From: Neorhizobium populisoli
GTDB taxonomy: Bacteria > Pseudomonadota > Alphaproteobacteria > Rhizobiales > Rhizobiaceae
Length of the DNA: 64,000 bases
Assembly: GCF_019430945.1 (NCBI RefSeq)
Contig: NZ_JAHYCB010000003.1
Span: forward strand, 372,001-436,000
Reading direction: 5' to 3'
Each line of letters starts with the position of its first letter. The stretch's first letter is position 1. Both the position numbers and the translations under genes were made by a program. Shown in pieces: positions 28,651 to 37,218 of this stretch. The notes under the pieces are model-generated. The model did not search any database and was not told the origin of the DNA. It worked only from the letters and a program-made list of their open reading frames with translations.

Positions 28651-29424
28651 ATGCCCAAGCCGATTGTTGCCCTGCCCGCCGATATTCGTCAGCTGGACGG
28701 AGCGATCTGGCATGCGACTCCGAACCAGTATGTACAGGCAGCGCTGAAAGTCGCGGACGTGATGACATTCATCGTTCCGGCCTTCGAAGAGGGCAACGAG
28801 ATCGACGCGATCCTCGATCGGGTCGATGGACTGCTCGTCTCCGGCTCCGCTACCAACGTCCACCCGTCGCTTTATGGCAAGCAGGCAACCGAAGCCGACG
28901 GTCCCTTCGATCCGGCGCGCGACGCAACATCGCTGCCGCTGATCCGCCGGGCGATCGATCGCGGCATTCCGCTTTTGGCAATCTGCCGCGGCATCCAGGA
29001 ACTCAACGTGGCGCTAGGTGGCACGCTCGCCAGCGAAATCCAGGATGAACCGGGTATCTGGGATCACCGCAAGCCGGACGTGAAGGAACGCGACGGCATG
29101 TACGCGATCCGCCAGCCGGTCTTCGTGCAGGAAGGCTCCTGCATCGCCAATTATCTTGGTCTGACCGGCGAAGTGCAGGTCAATTCGCTGCACCGCCAGG
29201 CGATTGCCGAAACCGCGCCACGCCTGAAAGTCGAGGCGACCGCCGAGGATGGCACGATCGAGGCCGTATCGGTCATCGATTCGAAGAACTTCGCCGTCGG
29301 CGTCCAGTGGCATCCGGAATATTGGGCGGAGACCGACGCCCCGTCAGCGGCCCTCTTCCGCGCATTTGGCGATGCCGTCCGCGCATACGCAGCCCGCAAG
29401 ACGCTGACTAACGTGGCCGCGTAG
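28651..29424 (+). CDS. Class-I glutamine amidotransferase-like hydrolase (peptidase C26, PuuD-like)
   Basis: 257 residues of the gamma-glutamyl-gamma-aminobutyrate hydrolase family. The nucleophile is in LLAICRGIQELN (Cys near 113) and the catalytic His-Glu in VQWHPEYW (about 218). VSGSATNVHPSLYG (about 64-77) is also typical. Family members release GABA from gamma-Glu-GABA in putrescine breakdown, or hydrolyse other gamma-glutamyl amides; no other puu genes are nearby, so the substrate is open. The start is ATG 28651 with GGAGAT upstream; the frame is open to 28546. Confidence 0.88.
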   Translation: MPKPIVALPADIRQLDGAIWHATPNQYVQAALKVADVMTFIVPAFEEGNEIDAILDRVDGLLVSGSATNVHPSLYGKQATEADGPFDPARDATSLPLIRRAIDRGIPLLAICRGIQELNVALGGTLASEIQDEPGIWDHRKPDVKERDGMYAIRQPVFVQEGSCIANYLGLTGEVQVNSLHRQAIAETAPRLKVEATAEDGTIEAVSVIDSKNFAVGVQWHPEYWAETDAPSAALFRAFGDAVRAYAARKTLTNVAA

Positions 29425-29490
29425 GCCGCCCACGACACCCTCTCAAGCCGTGTATTTCAAGATGACTAGCGGCTCACGGCAGAGCTAAGA

Positions 29491-30513
29491 TCAGGTTCGC
29501 GGCTTGCAGATGCCGGTCGATTGACGAATACGCATTTCAGGCTTGATGAGATGGATACCGTCCGGCTCGTGGCTTCCGACCAACCGGTCTAGCAATGCCC
29601 GCGCCGCAAGCCGTCCCACTTCAGCCTGTCCGTTCCAGACCGTCGTCAGTGCCGGCGTTGCGATCGATGCCTGCTCCAGATCATCATAGCCCGTCACGGA
29701 AATATCCTGGCCCGGCACCAGGCCTGCACGGGCGACCCCGTTCATCAGGCCGATCGCCACAAGATCGTTCCAGCAGACGGCGGCTGTCGGCTTCTGCGGC
29801 AGAGAGAGAAAATGCACCGCAGCCTCGAACCCGCCCTGCATCGAACGGGGCCCGGGAATGCGCAGGTTCGGATCGACTTCGATACCTGCCTTGCGCAGCG
29901 CATTGACATAACCCTGATAGCGATCGCGACCGGTCGAGGTCTGGTCGGTACCGCCGATCATCGCGATCGTGCGATGTCCAAGGCCGATCAGGTGGTTGGT
30001 TGCGAGCGAAATCCCGTAACTGTCATCTCCCCGATATGTCGGCAGCTCGACGCCTTCCATCGAACGCGCAACCAGAATTGCCGGCATGCCGTTTTCTTCC
30101 GCCAGGCGAAGATCTTCGAGCGGCGTGCCGATCGCCGGCGACATGATGACGCCGTCGCCGCCAAGCTGGAGAAGTGTTTCGACGAACGTTCGTTGCTTTT
30201 CGACCGAATCGTAATGGTTGGAGAGAATGAAGGTCTGCCGGCTGCGATCGAGTTCGCTCTCGATCGCCTTCAGGATTTCCCCGTAGAACGGGTTCATGAT
30301 GTCGTGCACCACGACACCGATAATGCCGGACCGCGAGGTCCGCAGGCTGGCTGCACGGCGATTATAGATATAGCCGAGCGCGCGGGCCTGTTCCTTGATT
30401 TTCTCACGCGTGTCCGCTGCCACGAGCGGACTGTCGCGAAGAGCAAGTGAAATGGTGGCAGTAGAAAGACCGAGGCTCTCGGCAATCGTCGACAACTTGA
30501 TCTTTTGCGCCAT
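29491..30513 (-). CDS. LacI-family transcriptional regulator
   Basis: 340 residues. The N-terminal helix-turn-helix LSTIAESLGLSTATISLALR and hinge helix (RRAASLRTSRSG) precede a periplasmic-binding-protein-like effector domain (GVVVHDIMNPFYGEIL, GDDSYGISLATNHLIGLGH, VTGYDDLEQAS). It probably represses a sugar or related catabolic operon and responds to a small ligand. The start is ATG 30513 with GGGGAAA upstream; GTG 30522 is in frame. An AT-rich 9-bp inverted repeat lies about 45 bases upstream. Target genes are not evident here. Confidence 0.93.
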   Translation of the reverse strand: MAQKIKLSTIAESLGLSTATISLALRDSPLVAADTREKIKEQARALGYIYNRRAASLRTSRSGIIGVVVHDIMNPFYGEILKAIESELDRSRQTFILSNHYDSVEKQRTFVETLLQLGGDGVIMSPAIGTPLEDLRLAEENGMPAILVARSMEGVELPTYRGDDSYGISLATNHLIGLGHRTIAMIGGTDQTSTGRDRYQGYVNALRKAGIEVDPNLRIPGPRSMQGGFEAAVHFLSLPQKPTAAVCWNDLVAIGLMNGVARAGLVPGQDISVTGYDDLEQASIATPALTTVWNGQAEVGRLAARALLDRLVGSHEPDGIHLIKPEMRIRQSTGICKPRT

Positions 30514-30555
30514 TTTCCCCACTCATAAACGGCAGGGCGCCATCCTCTCGGCGCC

Positions 30556-30587
30556 GGAATTAAAATTTAAATAAACAATTTAATTCC
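30556..30587. promoter_or_regulatory. AT-rich inverted repeat upstream of the LacI-type regulator
   Basis: GGAATTAAA (30556-30564) and TTTAATTCC (30579-30587) are perfect nine-base arms with a 14-base AT-only or near AT-only spacer. It sits in a marked AT-rich patch between the LacI-type gene and the MarR gene, and may be an operator or promoter element of the LacI-type gene. Confidence 0.4.
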
Positions 30588-30641
30588 GTGCGACAATCCT
30601 GTGACAGCAATTTTCCAGCGAAACCAGGGGTGTAAAAACGG

Positions 30642-31136
30642 CTAGTCTTCACTATCCACCGGCTGGAGGTTGTGCTCAACGGCACGCAACAGCTTCAGAA
30701 GAGTACGGATTTCCTTGTCAGAGAAGCCCTTGACGGCAAGCGCGCCGCAATCAGCGACGGAGCGACCGATCTGCTCGATGCTTTTCAACCCGGCCTCCGT
30801 CAGATGGACCTTGGTCAGTCGTCCATCGGTTCCGTCAGCACGCCGCTCTAGAAACCCCTGAGCCTCCATGCGGCCGATCGTGCGCGTCATGGTCGGCGCC
30901 TTGACCCCGAGGCGAATTGCGAGCTGGCCGGGCGTCATTCCATCCTCTTCCGCCAGCGTCAGCACAACACCGTCTTGTCCGGCATAAAGCCCGCTATCGC
31001 CGAGGCTTCGGCTCAGCGCAGTGCGCATGGAGCGTGCCGTCTGGGTGATCGCCGGTGCGACATCGATGGCCGACAGGCCCTCAAGGTCTTTCTTCTTTCC
31101 GGACTTCGACTTCTTGTCACCCTTCTTCTTGCTCAT
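30642..31136 (-). CDS. MarR-family transcriptional regulator with Lys-rich N-terminus
   Basis: 164 residues. The winged helix spans about 50-120 (TPGQLAIRLGVKAPTMTRTIGRMEAQGFLERRADGTDGR), a clear MarR recognition helix and wing. Nine of the first sixteen residues are lysine, an unusual basic extension that could add nonspecific DNA affinity. MarR dimers usually repress neighbouring genes and release on binding phenolic or other ligands. The divergent creatininase-family gene starting at 31229 is the likely target; the shared gap is 92 bases. Confidence 0.92.
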   Translation of the reverse strand: MSKKKGDKKSKSGKKKDLEGLSAIDVAPAITQTARSMRTALSRSLGDSGLYAGQDGVVLTLAEEDGMTPGQLAIRLGVKAPTMTRTIGRMEAQGFLERRADGTDGRLTKVHLTEAGLKSIEQIGRSVADCGALAVKGFSDKEIRTLLKLLRAVEHNLQPVDSED

Positions 31137-31228
31137 CGGCTCCGCCTGTTTTGACCCATCGAAGGTGGCGTTGTATCTGTAACGCTAACGTTCTCACATA
31201 CATAGCGAAACCGGGAAGTAACCGCCAG

Positions 31229-32026
31229 ATGCTGCCCCCCCTGCCTCACTATCATGACAATGATACGACGAAGCCATCCACAGAAAGAGCCGGATGGATC
31301 GCGGTCCTGCCGCTCGGTGCCCATGAACAGCATGGTCCGCACCTGCCGTTCGAGACCGATACATTGATCGCCGAAAGTCTGGTCGCACGGATCATCAAGG
31401 CCTTGCCGGCGAATCTGCCCGTTACTTTCCTGCCTGTGGAGCCCGTCGGTTATTCCATCGAGCACATGGATGTTGCCGGCACCAAAACGCTTGCCTTCGA
31501 CGAAGCCGTGAACCGCTGGCTCGGCATTGCCGAGAGCCTGAACCGGAAGGGCATCCGCAGGCTGGTCCTTCTGAACGCCCATGGCGGCAATTCCCCGCTT
31601 CTGACGGTTGTCGCGACTGAAGCACGCGTGCGCTTCAACATGCTGGTCGTCGCGACAAGCTGGACCCGTTTCGGGCAGCCGGAAGGGTGGATATCGCCGG
31701 AGGAAAAGGCGATCGACATCCACGGCGGCGACATCGAAACGTCTGTCATGCTGGCGATGTGGCCGGACCGGGTGAATATGGCAAAGGCAGAGGCTTTCTC
31801 ATCGCGTCAGTCGGATTTTGCGACGTCGTTCAAACATCTGCGTGCCTATGGCCCGCATGCATTCGGTTGGAAAATGTCCGACCTGAACGAGAAAGGCGTG
31901 GCAGGCGATGCGGCAGCGGCGACGGCCGAACGTGGCGAACGGCTTGTGGCACATTCGGTCAAAGGCTTTGTTGAATTGCTGGAAGATGTGGCGCGGTTTG
32001 ATTTAAGTCGCTTTACCAAAAGTTGA
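31229..32026 (+). CDS. Creatininase-family metal-dependent amidohydrolase
   Basis: 265 residues. Metal and substrate ligands of the creatininase superfamily are visible: VLPLGAHEQHGPHLPFETD (about 29-47), LNAHGGNSPL (about 114-123) and DIHGGDIETSVML (about 167-179). Members hydrolyse cyclic amides such as creatinine or process modified peptides and nucleotides. No creatine or sarcosine-forming neighbour lies here; the sox operon is 18 kb away, so a link to creatinine is only a thought. The start is ATG 31229 with GGGAAG upstream. Divergent from the MarR gene. Confidence 0.88.
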   Translation: MLPPLPHYHDNDTTKPSTERAGWIAVLPLGAHEQHGPHLPFETDTLIAESLVARIIKALPANLPVTFLPVEPVGYSIEHMDVAGTKTLAFDEAVNRWLGIAESLNRKGIRRLVLLNAHGGNSPLLTVVATEARVRFNMLVVATSWTRFGQPEGWISPEEKAIDIHGGDIETSVMLAMWPDRVNMAKAEAFSSRQSDFATSFKHLRAYGPHAFGWKMSDLNEKGVAGDAAAATAERGERLVAHSVKGFVELLEDVARFDLSRFTKS

Positions 32027-32060
32027 AGAACTGAAATTTGATCTATCTTGGACCAACTAG

Positions 32061-32274
32061 ATGGACCAGGAGATTGTGACGGTGGATGAGATACGGGCAT
32101 AAAGAGCCGCGGTCGCATAGGCCCAGTGGGGCAAAAACTTTCAAAGCTTCGCTCAATTTCGGCGATTGCTTTTCTTACGCTACGGCAAAAGAATTCGACT
32201 GCCCGCGTCTCTATATCGGCGGCGATTTTGCTCGGACGGATGCAAGATCGGCGATCTTGTCCATAGCGCTCTGA
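32061..32274 (+). pseudogene. Decayed VapC (PIN-domain toxin) C-terminal fragment
   Basis: The frame at 32086-32274 encodes SLNFGDCFSYATAKEF followed by GGDFARTDARS, which matches the end of VapC toxins (x-LNFGDCFSYALA ... GxDFxxTD). In another frame from 32061 the peptide EIVTVDEIRA, a stop, RAAVA, a stop, and AQWGKN matches the part just before it. So the tail survives with at least two in-frame stops and one frameshift. The N-terminus with the PIN acidic residues and any vapB are missing. Residual toxin gene, not functional. Confidence 0.7.
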
Positions 32275-32289
32275 CGTGGACCTCTCCCT

Positions 32290-32308
32290 GATGTGATTTT
32301 ATAACATC
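32290..32308 (+). promoter_or_regulatory. Candidate Zur operator upstream of the COG0523 GTPase gene
   Basis: GATGTGATTTTATAACATC: outer arms GATGT/ACATC are perfectly symmetric and the inner ATAAC half fits the ATGTTAT...ATAACAT pattern of proteobacterial Zur boxes, with one mismatch pair. It lies 90 bases upstream of the GTPase start. Zur sites in front of such GTPases are known in related bacteria. Confidence 0.6.
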
Positions 32309-32397
32309 GAAACCCTTTGAACTCGCTGCGGCTTGCTCTTATATGGGGCAGACCAACCCGCGCCCGCCGGACGCTTCCCATATCCTCGAGGTTTCCC

Positions 32398-33522
32398 ATG
32401 ACCGAAACAGTCGCCGCAAAGCCCATTCCCGTCACCGTGCTGACGGGCTATCTCGGCGCAGGCAAAACGACGCTTTTGAACCGCATCCTGTCCGAAAGCC
32501 ACGGCAAGAAATATGCGGTTATCGTCAATGAATTCGGCGAGATCGGCATCGACAACGACCTGATCGTCGAGTCCGATGAAGAAATCTACGAGATGAACAA
32601 CGGCTGCGTCTGCTGCACGGTGCGTGGCGACCTGATCCGCGTCGTTGAAGGCCTGATGCGCCGCCCCGGCCGTTTCGACGGCATCATCGTCGAGACCACC
32701 GGCTTGGCCGATCCGGTCCCGGTCGCCCAGACCTTCTTCATGGATGATGACGTCCGCGCCAAGACCGAGCTCGATGCGGTCGTCGCTCTCGTCGACGCCA
32801 AGCATCTGCCGCTACGCCTCAAGGACTCTCGCGAGGCCGAAGACCAGATCGCCTTTGCCGACGTCGTCGTCATCAACAAGACCGACCTCGTCTCGCCGGA
32901 AGAGCTGGCCATCATCGAAGACGTCGTTCGCGCCATCAACCCGGCCGCCCGTGTCTACAAGACCAGCCGTTCCGGTGTCGATCTGGCTCGCGTGCTGGAC
33001 CAGGGCGCCTTCAATCTGGAACGTGCGCTCGAAAACGATCCGCATTTCCTCGATCACGATCATGAAGACCATGTCTGCGGTCCGGATTGCGATCATGATC
33101 ACCATCATCATGGCCACGACCACCACCATCACGACCATGCTCACGATCATGACCATCATCACCACGATCATGATCACCATCACGAACATGGTGCCATGTC
33201 GCCGATCCATGACGTGACGGTGAAGTCGATCTCGCTGCGCGGCGGCGAGATGAACCCGGAGCGCTTCTTCCCCTGGATCCAGAAGATCACCCAGGCGGAA
33301 GGCCCGAACATTCTACGCCTGAAGGGAATCATCGCCTTCAAGGGCGATGAGGAACGTTATGTCGTTCAAGGCGTCCACATGATTGTCGAGGGCGATCATC
33401 AGCGCCCTTGGAAGGATGGCGAAAAGCGCGAAAGCCGTCTGGTCTTCATCGGCCGCGATCTCGATTTCGACAAGATCGAAAAGAGTTTTCTGGCCTGCCA
33501 GGCTGTAACCACTGCAGCATGA
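32398..33522 (+). CDS. COG0523/CobW-family GTPase with His-rich loop (zinc metallochaperone type)
   Basis: 374 residues. Walker [13 protein letters not shown] (about 15-26), the metal-binding CVCC motif in [12 protein letters not shown] (about 68), and NKTD for guanine (about 160). A loop at about 218-265 has more than 20 histidines mixed with Asp. The C-terminal CobW_C domain follows. COG0523 GTPases deliver metals, mainly zinc, to client proteins under starvation (ZigA/ZNG1/YciC types). A candidate Zur box upstream supports zinc. The start is ATG 32398; the frame is open to 32317. The WD40 gene follows after 58 bases. Confidence 0.92.
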   Translation: MTETVAAKPIPVTVLTGYLGAGKTTLLNRILSESHGKKYAVIVNEFGEIGIDNDLIVESDEEIYEMNNGCVCCTVRGDLIRVVEGLMRRPGRFDGIIVETTGLADPVPVAQTFFMDDDVRAKTELDAVVALVDAKHLPLRLKDSREAEDQIAFADVVVINKTDLVSPEELAIIEDVVRAINPAARVYKTSRSGVDLARVLDQGAFNLERALENDPHFLDHDHEDHVCGPDCDHDHHHHGHDHHHHDHAHDHDHHHHDHDHHHEHGAMSPIHDVTVKSISLRGGEMNPERFFPWIQKITQAEGPNILRLKGIIAFKGDEERYVVQGVHMIVEGDHQRPWKDGEKRESRLVFIGRDLDFDKIEKSFLACQAVTTAA

Positions 33523-33580
33523 TGTCAAAACGTGTAAAGCGGTGCTCGGATAATGTCATGCCGAGAGGAAATGCCGAGTA

Positions 33581-34567
33581 ATGCCCACAGTTGCACCGCT
33601 TGATCTCGAAGGCCATGTCGTCGCGGCCCATTTCCTCGGCGACATTCCCTTCTTCGCGACCGCCGCCGGTACGATCCACAGGCTCGACGGCGGCGACAAG
33701 GTTACCGAGGCACATCAAGGCCTTTTGACCTGTATTCGCGATCCACACAGCGCGTCGCTCCTGACCGGCGGCGAGGACGGAAAGATTCTGCGCATCGGTG
33801 CCGACGGCAGCGCGACGCTCGTCGCCGAAGCACCCCGCAAATGGATCAACGTCGTTGCCGGCGGACCGCAGAATGCGGTCGCCTATGCCTATGGCAAATC
33901 GACTTTCGTGAAGCTGGCCGACGGCACGACGAAGGAATTTACCGAGGAGCGTAGCGTCGAAGGTCTCGCCTTCGCTTCCAAGGGCATGCGCGTCGCCGCA
34001 GCCCGCTATAACGGCGTGACGCTGCACTGGGTCGGCACCAACGGCGCTCCGGTCGACCTGGAATGGAAGGGCGCCCATACCGGCGTCACCTTTTCTCCGG
34101 ACGGCCGGTTCCTCGTCACCATGATGCAGGAAAATGCCCTGCATGGCTGGAAGCTGGACGGCAAACCGGGCGAAAACCGCCATATGCGGATGACCGGTTA
34201 TCCGGCCAAGGTGAAGTCACTGTCCTGGTCGCCGAAGGGCAAGTGGCTTGCCTCGTCCGGCGCACCGGCGGCAATCGTTTGGCCGTTTTCGTCGAAAGAC
34301 GGACCGATGGGCAAGGCGCCGCAGGAACTCGGTACGCGCGCCAATATCATGGTCACCCAGGTGGCTTTCCACCCGGCGGAAGAGGTGCTGGCCATCGGCT
34401 TTATCGACGGCATGATCCTCGGCGTCCGGTTGGCGGACGGCAAGGAGGCGCTGTTGCGTCGGCCCGGCAAGGGCGCGATCAGCGGCATGAACTGGAGCGC
34501 CAACGGCAAGCTCATCGCGTTTGGCTCCGAAGCCGGCGACTGTGGCGTGATCGATATCAGCGCCTGA
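33581..34567 (+). CDS. WD40-repeat protein, partner of the COG0523 GTPase
   Basis: 328 residues forming about seven WD40-like blades (VAAHFLGDIPFFATAAG, GVTFSPDGRFLVTMMQE, VKSLSWSPKGKWLASSG, GMNWSANGKLIAFGSE). No signal peptide or membrane segment. No catalytic residues are evident; propellers usually serve as protein-binding platforms. It follows the GTPase gene by 58 bases in the same direction, so both probably share the candidate Zur control. A client or scaffold role in zinc delivery is inference from position. Confidence 0.85.
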   Translation: MPTVAPLDLEGHVVAAHFLGDIPFFATAAGTIHRLDGGDKVTEAHQGLLTCIRDPHSASLLTGGEDGKILRIGADGSATLVAEAPRKWINVVAGGPQNAVAYAYGKSTFVKLADGTTKEFTEERSVEGLAFASKGMRVAAARYNGVTLHWVGTNGAPVDLEWKGAHTGVTFSPDGRFLVTMMQENALHGWKLDGKPGENRHMRMTGYPAKVKSLSWSPKGKWLASSGAPAAIVWPFSSKDGPMGKAPQELGTRANIMVTQVAFHPAEEVLAIGFIDGMILGVRLADGKEALLRRPGKGAISGMNWSANGKLIAFGSEAGDCGVIDISA

Positions 34568-34664
34568 TCTTTCAAACGATAAATTCGCGCTGTTCCAGCT
34601 CTGCACTGGAACAGCGCATCATCAGATTCCCATCGAGTACGGCCGATAGCTGAAACTTGAGTGA

Positions 34665-34674
34665 AAACCGGTTT
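34665..34674. repeat. CCGG-centred palindrome (AAACCGGTTT)
   Basis: A perfect ten-base palindrome between the convergent WD40 and serine hydrolase genes, overlapping the last codons of the latter. It belongs with similar sites at 14002, 28495 and 35736. Confidence 0.4.
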
Positions 34675-35692
34675 AAGCCTGCCTGACCGCGCCGATAATC
34701 TCGCCAAGCAGCGAATGCAGGTCATCTCTATATCCACTGCGGGCGGAAGGGCCGCTGTCGTCCGAGGTCATCACGACGGTCAGGCCAAGCCGCGGTACGA
34801 TATAGACCATCTGCCCGCCATATCCCCAGCCGAACTTGATGTCTTCGCCGCCGATATTGCGCAGGAACCAGCCATAACCATAGCCATCGCCTGAGAAGCG
34901 GGAATTGGTCCGCGGCGTCCAGGATTGATCGATCCAGCTTTTCGAAACGACCTGCCGCCCGTCGGCCGCCTTGCCGCCATTGCGGTAAAGCTCGCCGAAG
35001 GCAAGCAGCGACTGCGCCGTCATGGCCATCTGATTGCCGCCGAGATAAATCCCCTGCGGATCGCGCTCCCAGGAGCCTATACGAAAACCATCGACGGGTG
35101 CTAGCCATTGATTGGCGAGCGCCAGCGTCGATTTTCCACCGACACGCGTCAGGATGGCGGAAAGCAGGTGGGTCGAGGCGGTTGAATACAGCATCGAACC
35201 GCCGGGCTCTCCATCGAAGGGTTCCGAAAGCGCAAACCGCACCCAGTTGCGGCTTGCGACCCAGCGCCCGTAATTCGGTCCCGACATGCGAGACAGGCCT
35301 GCCTGCATCGAGAGCAGGTTACCGATCGTGACCGTGTGGATGCGCGGATCGACATCGCGCGGCAAATCCGCGTTGAGGATAGGCGCGATCTTCTGCTCCG
35401 GTCCTTCCAGCAGCTTCCGGTCGATGGCGATGCCGACCAGGCAGGAGATGATCGATTTCGAGGCCGATTTGATATTGCTGGATGCGTCCAGGGCGCGGCC
35501 GTTGAAAGCGCGCTCCGCCAGCATCTCGCCATGGCGCGAGACCAGCACGACCTTGAGCGGTTTAAGCTCCGCCGCACCGTCAAGAACCGCCTTCAACGTT
35601 ACCGGCGGCTGTGGCACCGGTTGCTGCGCGAAGCTGCGGCCGGCGGCGAGTATAAACGGGAGCGAGGCAAGCGTTGCGCGGCGTGTGATCAT
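34673..35692 (-). CDS. Serine hydrolase of the class C beta-lactamase/esterase family
   Basis: 339 residues. A twin-arginine-like signal (MITRRATLASLPFILAAGRSFAQ) directs export. The catalytic SxxK motif is SASK (about 76-79) and the Tyr motif is YST (about 169). WGYGGQMVYIVP near the C-terminus takes the KTG-box place. Such enzymes are esterases, D-aminopeptidases or low-activity beta-lactamases; nothing indicates antibiotic resistance. Single gene, facing the WD40 gene tail-to-tail. Confidence 0.87.
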   Translation of the reverse strand: MITRRATLASLPFILAAGRSFAQQPVPQPPVTLKAVLDGAAELKPLKVVLVSRHGEMLAERAFNGRALDASSNIKSASKSIISCLVGIAIDRKLLEGPEQKIAPILNADLPRDVDPRIHTVTIGNLLSMQAGLSRMSGPNYGRWVASRNWVRFALSEPFDGEPGGSMLYSTASTHLLSAILTRVGGKSTLALANQWLAPVDGFRIGSWERDPQGIYLGGNQMAMTAQSLLAFGELYRNGGKAADGRQVVSKSWIDQSWTPRTNSRFSGDGYGYGWFLRNIGGEDIKFGWGYGGQMVYIVPRLGLTVVMTSDDSGPSARSGYRDDLHSLLGEIIGAVRQA

Positions 35693-35735
35693 GTCCGCAA
35701 TCTAGAGCGGGACATCGTTCGCGAATATGGCGCGA

Positions 35736-35745
35736 AATCCGGATT
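35736..35745. repeat. CCGG-centred palindrome (AATCCGGATT)
   Basis: A perfect ten-base palindrome flanked by CGCG on both sides, 44 bases upstream of the serine hydrolase start and about 36 bases past the end of the exported four-Cys gene. Confidence 0.4.
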
Positions 35746-35780
35746 CACGCGGAAATGAAGGGTTGTGACGAACACCGCGC

Positions 35781-36233
35781 TCAAAGCGCCGGGGACACGC
35801 CTGCAGCTCCGATTTCATCGACGCACTCCTTCATGATGATCGCCATTTCCTCATCGGTTTCGGCAGTGACACCGCTCGGGACGATGTATTCCGATTTGAC
35901 GCCCGGATCATCAATTCCTGTACAGGCCATGAAACCCCAGAGGTAACGGGGATCGCAACCCTGATCCTGAAGCGATCTGATCGCATCCGGCATGACGTCC
36001 TTGACGATCTCTTCGACGCTCATGAAAGCCTGCGACGAAGATGATGCCAAGGAATCCTTCTTCCGCCATTTCTCGATGCGATGGGCAATGATTCCGTTGC
36101 GGCAGGCGTCGTCCTTGGTCACCGCCGGTTCCACCATCAGCGATCTGAAGGTGGCATCGGCCGCCTGCGAGACGGATGTGGAAAGGTTCAGCAGCACGGC
36201 TGCCGACAATATCGCCAGGGGCGCGATTCGCAT
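35781..36233 (-). CDS. Exported four-cysteine hypothetical protein
   Basis: 150 residues. A clear Sec signal peptide of about 24 residues (ending SVSQA) precedes a small helical-looking domain. Four cysteines (about 44, 93, 103 and 137) suggest two periplasmic disulfides. I recognise no family; the WGFMACTG and ECVDEIG segments may be diagnostic in a search. Stand-alone gene between a serine hydrolase and a LysR gene, same strand as both. Function unknown. Confidence 0.72.
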   Translation of the reverse strand: MRIAPLAILSAAVLLNLSTSVSQAADATFRSLMVEPAVTKDDACRNGIIAHRIEKWRKKDSLASSSSQAFMSVEEIVKDVMPDAIRSLQDQGCDPRYLWGFMACTGIDDPGVKSEYIVPSGVTAETDEEMAIIMKECVDEIGAAGVSPAL

Positions 36234-36293
36234 CGGAGGCTCCTCAGTTTCATCGCACCAGATAGAGCCGAAAACGCCGAGGGAAAGGCCGCG

Positions 36294-37187
36294 CTAGAGC
36301 CCTGCGTCGGCAAATACCTTGGCAATCCAGTCGATGAACACGCGCACCCGTGGCGAAAGCTGGCGGTTTTGCGGATAGAGCGCCGAAAGCTGGGTCGGCG
36401 ACGGCGGAAAATCGGGAAGCACTTCCACCAGCAGCCCGTCCTCGACATCCTTCTGAAGCCGATAACGCGGCACCTGGATGAGCCCGAAACCGCGTCGCGC
36501 GAGATCCACCATCGTGTCGGAATTGTTGACCGTCAGCCGGCTTGGAAGCGTCACATAACGCAGCTCGCCGCCGACCATGAACTCCAGCGGGATGATCTGC
36601 CCGGTGCGCGACGAGATGAAACTGACGGCCTTATGTCCTTCCAGCGCATCGGGATGCTCCGGCATGCCGTGTCTCGCGATATAGTCAGGGCTTGCATAGG
36701 TCATCTCGCCGATCGTGCCGAGCCGCCGCATGATCAGCGCGCTGTCATCGACCTCGCCGGCGCGGATGACGCAATCCACCCCTTCCCGCACCAGATCCAC
36801 CAGCCGGTCGCCCTGTCCGATCTGCAGGTCGAGCAGCGGATAGCGCTCCAGGAACTCATGCAGGCGCGGCAGCAGGAAGGTCCGCGTTAGGTGCCCGTGT
36901 GCATCCACCCGCAGCAGACCACGCGGCTGCGCATCGCGAAAGACGTTTTCCGCCTCGTCCACTTCGGCAAGGATCGCCAGGCAACGTTCGTAGAAGGCAC
37001 GGCCATCAAGGGTCGGAGTTACGTGGCGCGTCGTACGCTCTAGAAGCCGCGCGCCGACACCCTCCTCCAGCTGCTTGATCGCTTCCGTAACCGTAGAGCG
37101 CGCCAAGCCAAGATCGGTCGCCGCAGCGGAAAAGCTGCGGCGCTCCACGACCCTGGTAAAAAGCTGCATGCGGTCGAGACGATCCAT
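36294..37187 (-). CDS. LysR-family transcriptional regulator
   Basis: 297 residues. N-terminal winged helix with SFSAAATDLGLARSTVTEAIKQLE (about 18-42); the effector-binding domain follows (about 86-290). The start is ATG 37187 (MDRLDRMQLF), with GTG 37202 in frame. It is divergent from the SDR gene at 37288. A perfect 7-bp inverted repeat in the shared gap is a likely operator, so it probably regulates the SDR-tautomerase pair and itself. Confidence 0.93.
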   Translation of the reverse strand: MDRLDRMQLFTRVVERRSFSAAATDLGLARSTVTEAIKQLEEGVGARLLERTTRHVTPTLDGRAFYERCLAILAEVDEAENVFRDAQPRGLLRVDAHGHLTRTFLLPRLHEFLERYPLLDLQIGQGDRLVDLVREGVDCVIRAGEVDDSALIMRRLGTIGEMTYASPDYIARHGMPEHPDALEGHKAVSFISSRTGQIIPLEFMVGGELRYVTLPSRLTVNNSDTMVDLARRGFGLIQVPRYRLQKDVEDGLLVEVLPDFPPSPTQLSALYPQNRQLSPRVRVFIDWIAKVFADAGL

Positions 37188-37218
37188 GACCTTGTTCAGC
37201 ACAGACGAATTCTGATGT

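Noticed and set aside
33050..33192. CRISPR-like direct repeats
   Set aside because: The repetition is codon repetition of His and Asp inside the GTPase frame; there are no equal spacers.
34673..35692. Beta-lactamase resistance gene
   Set aside because: SxxK and YxT-type motifs occur in many esterases of this family; nothing shows antibiotic hydrolysis.
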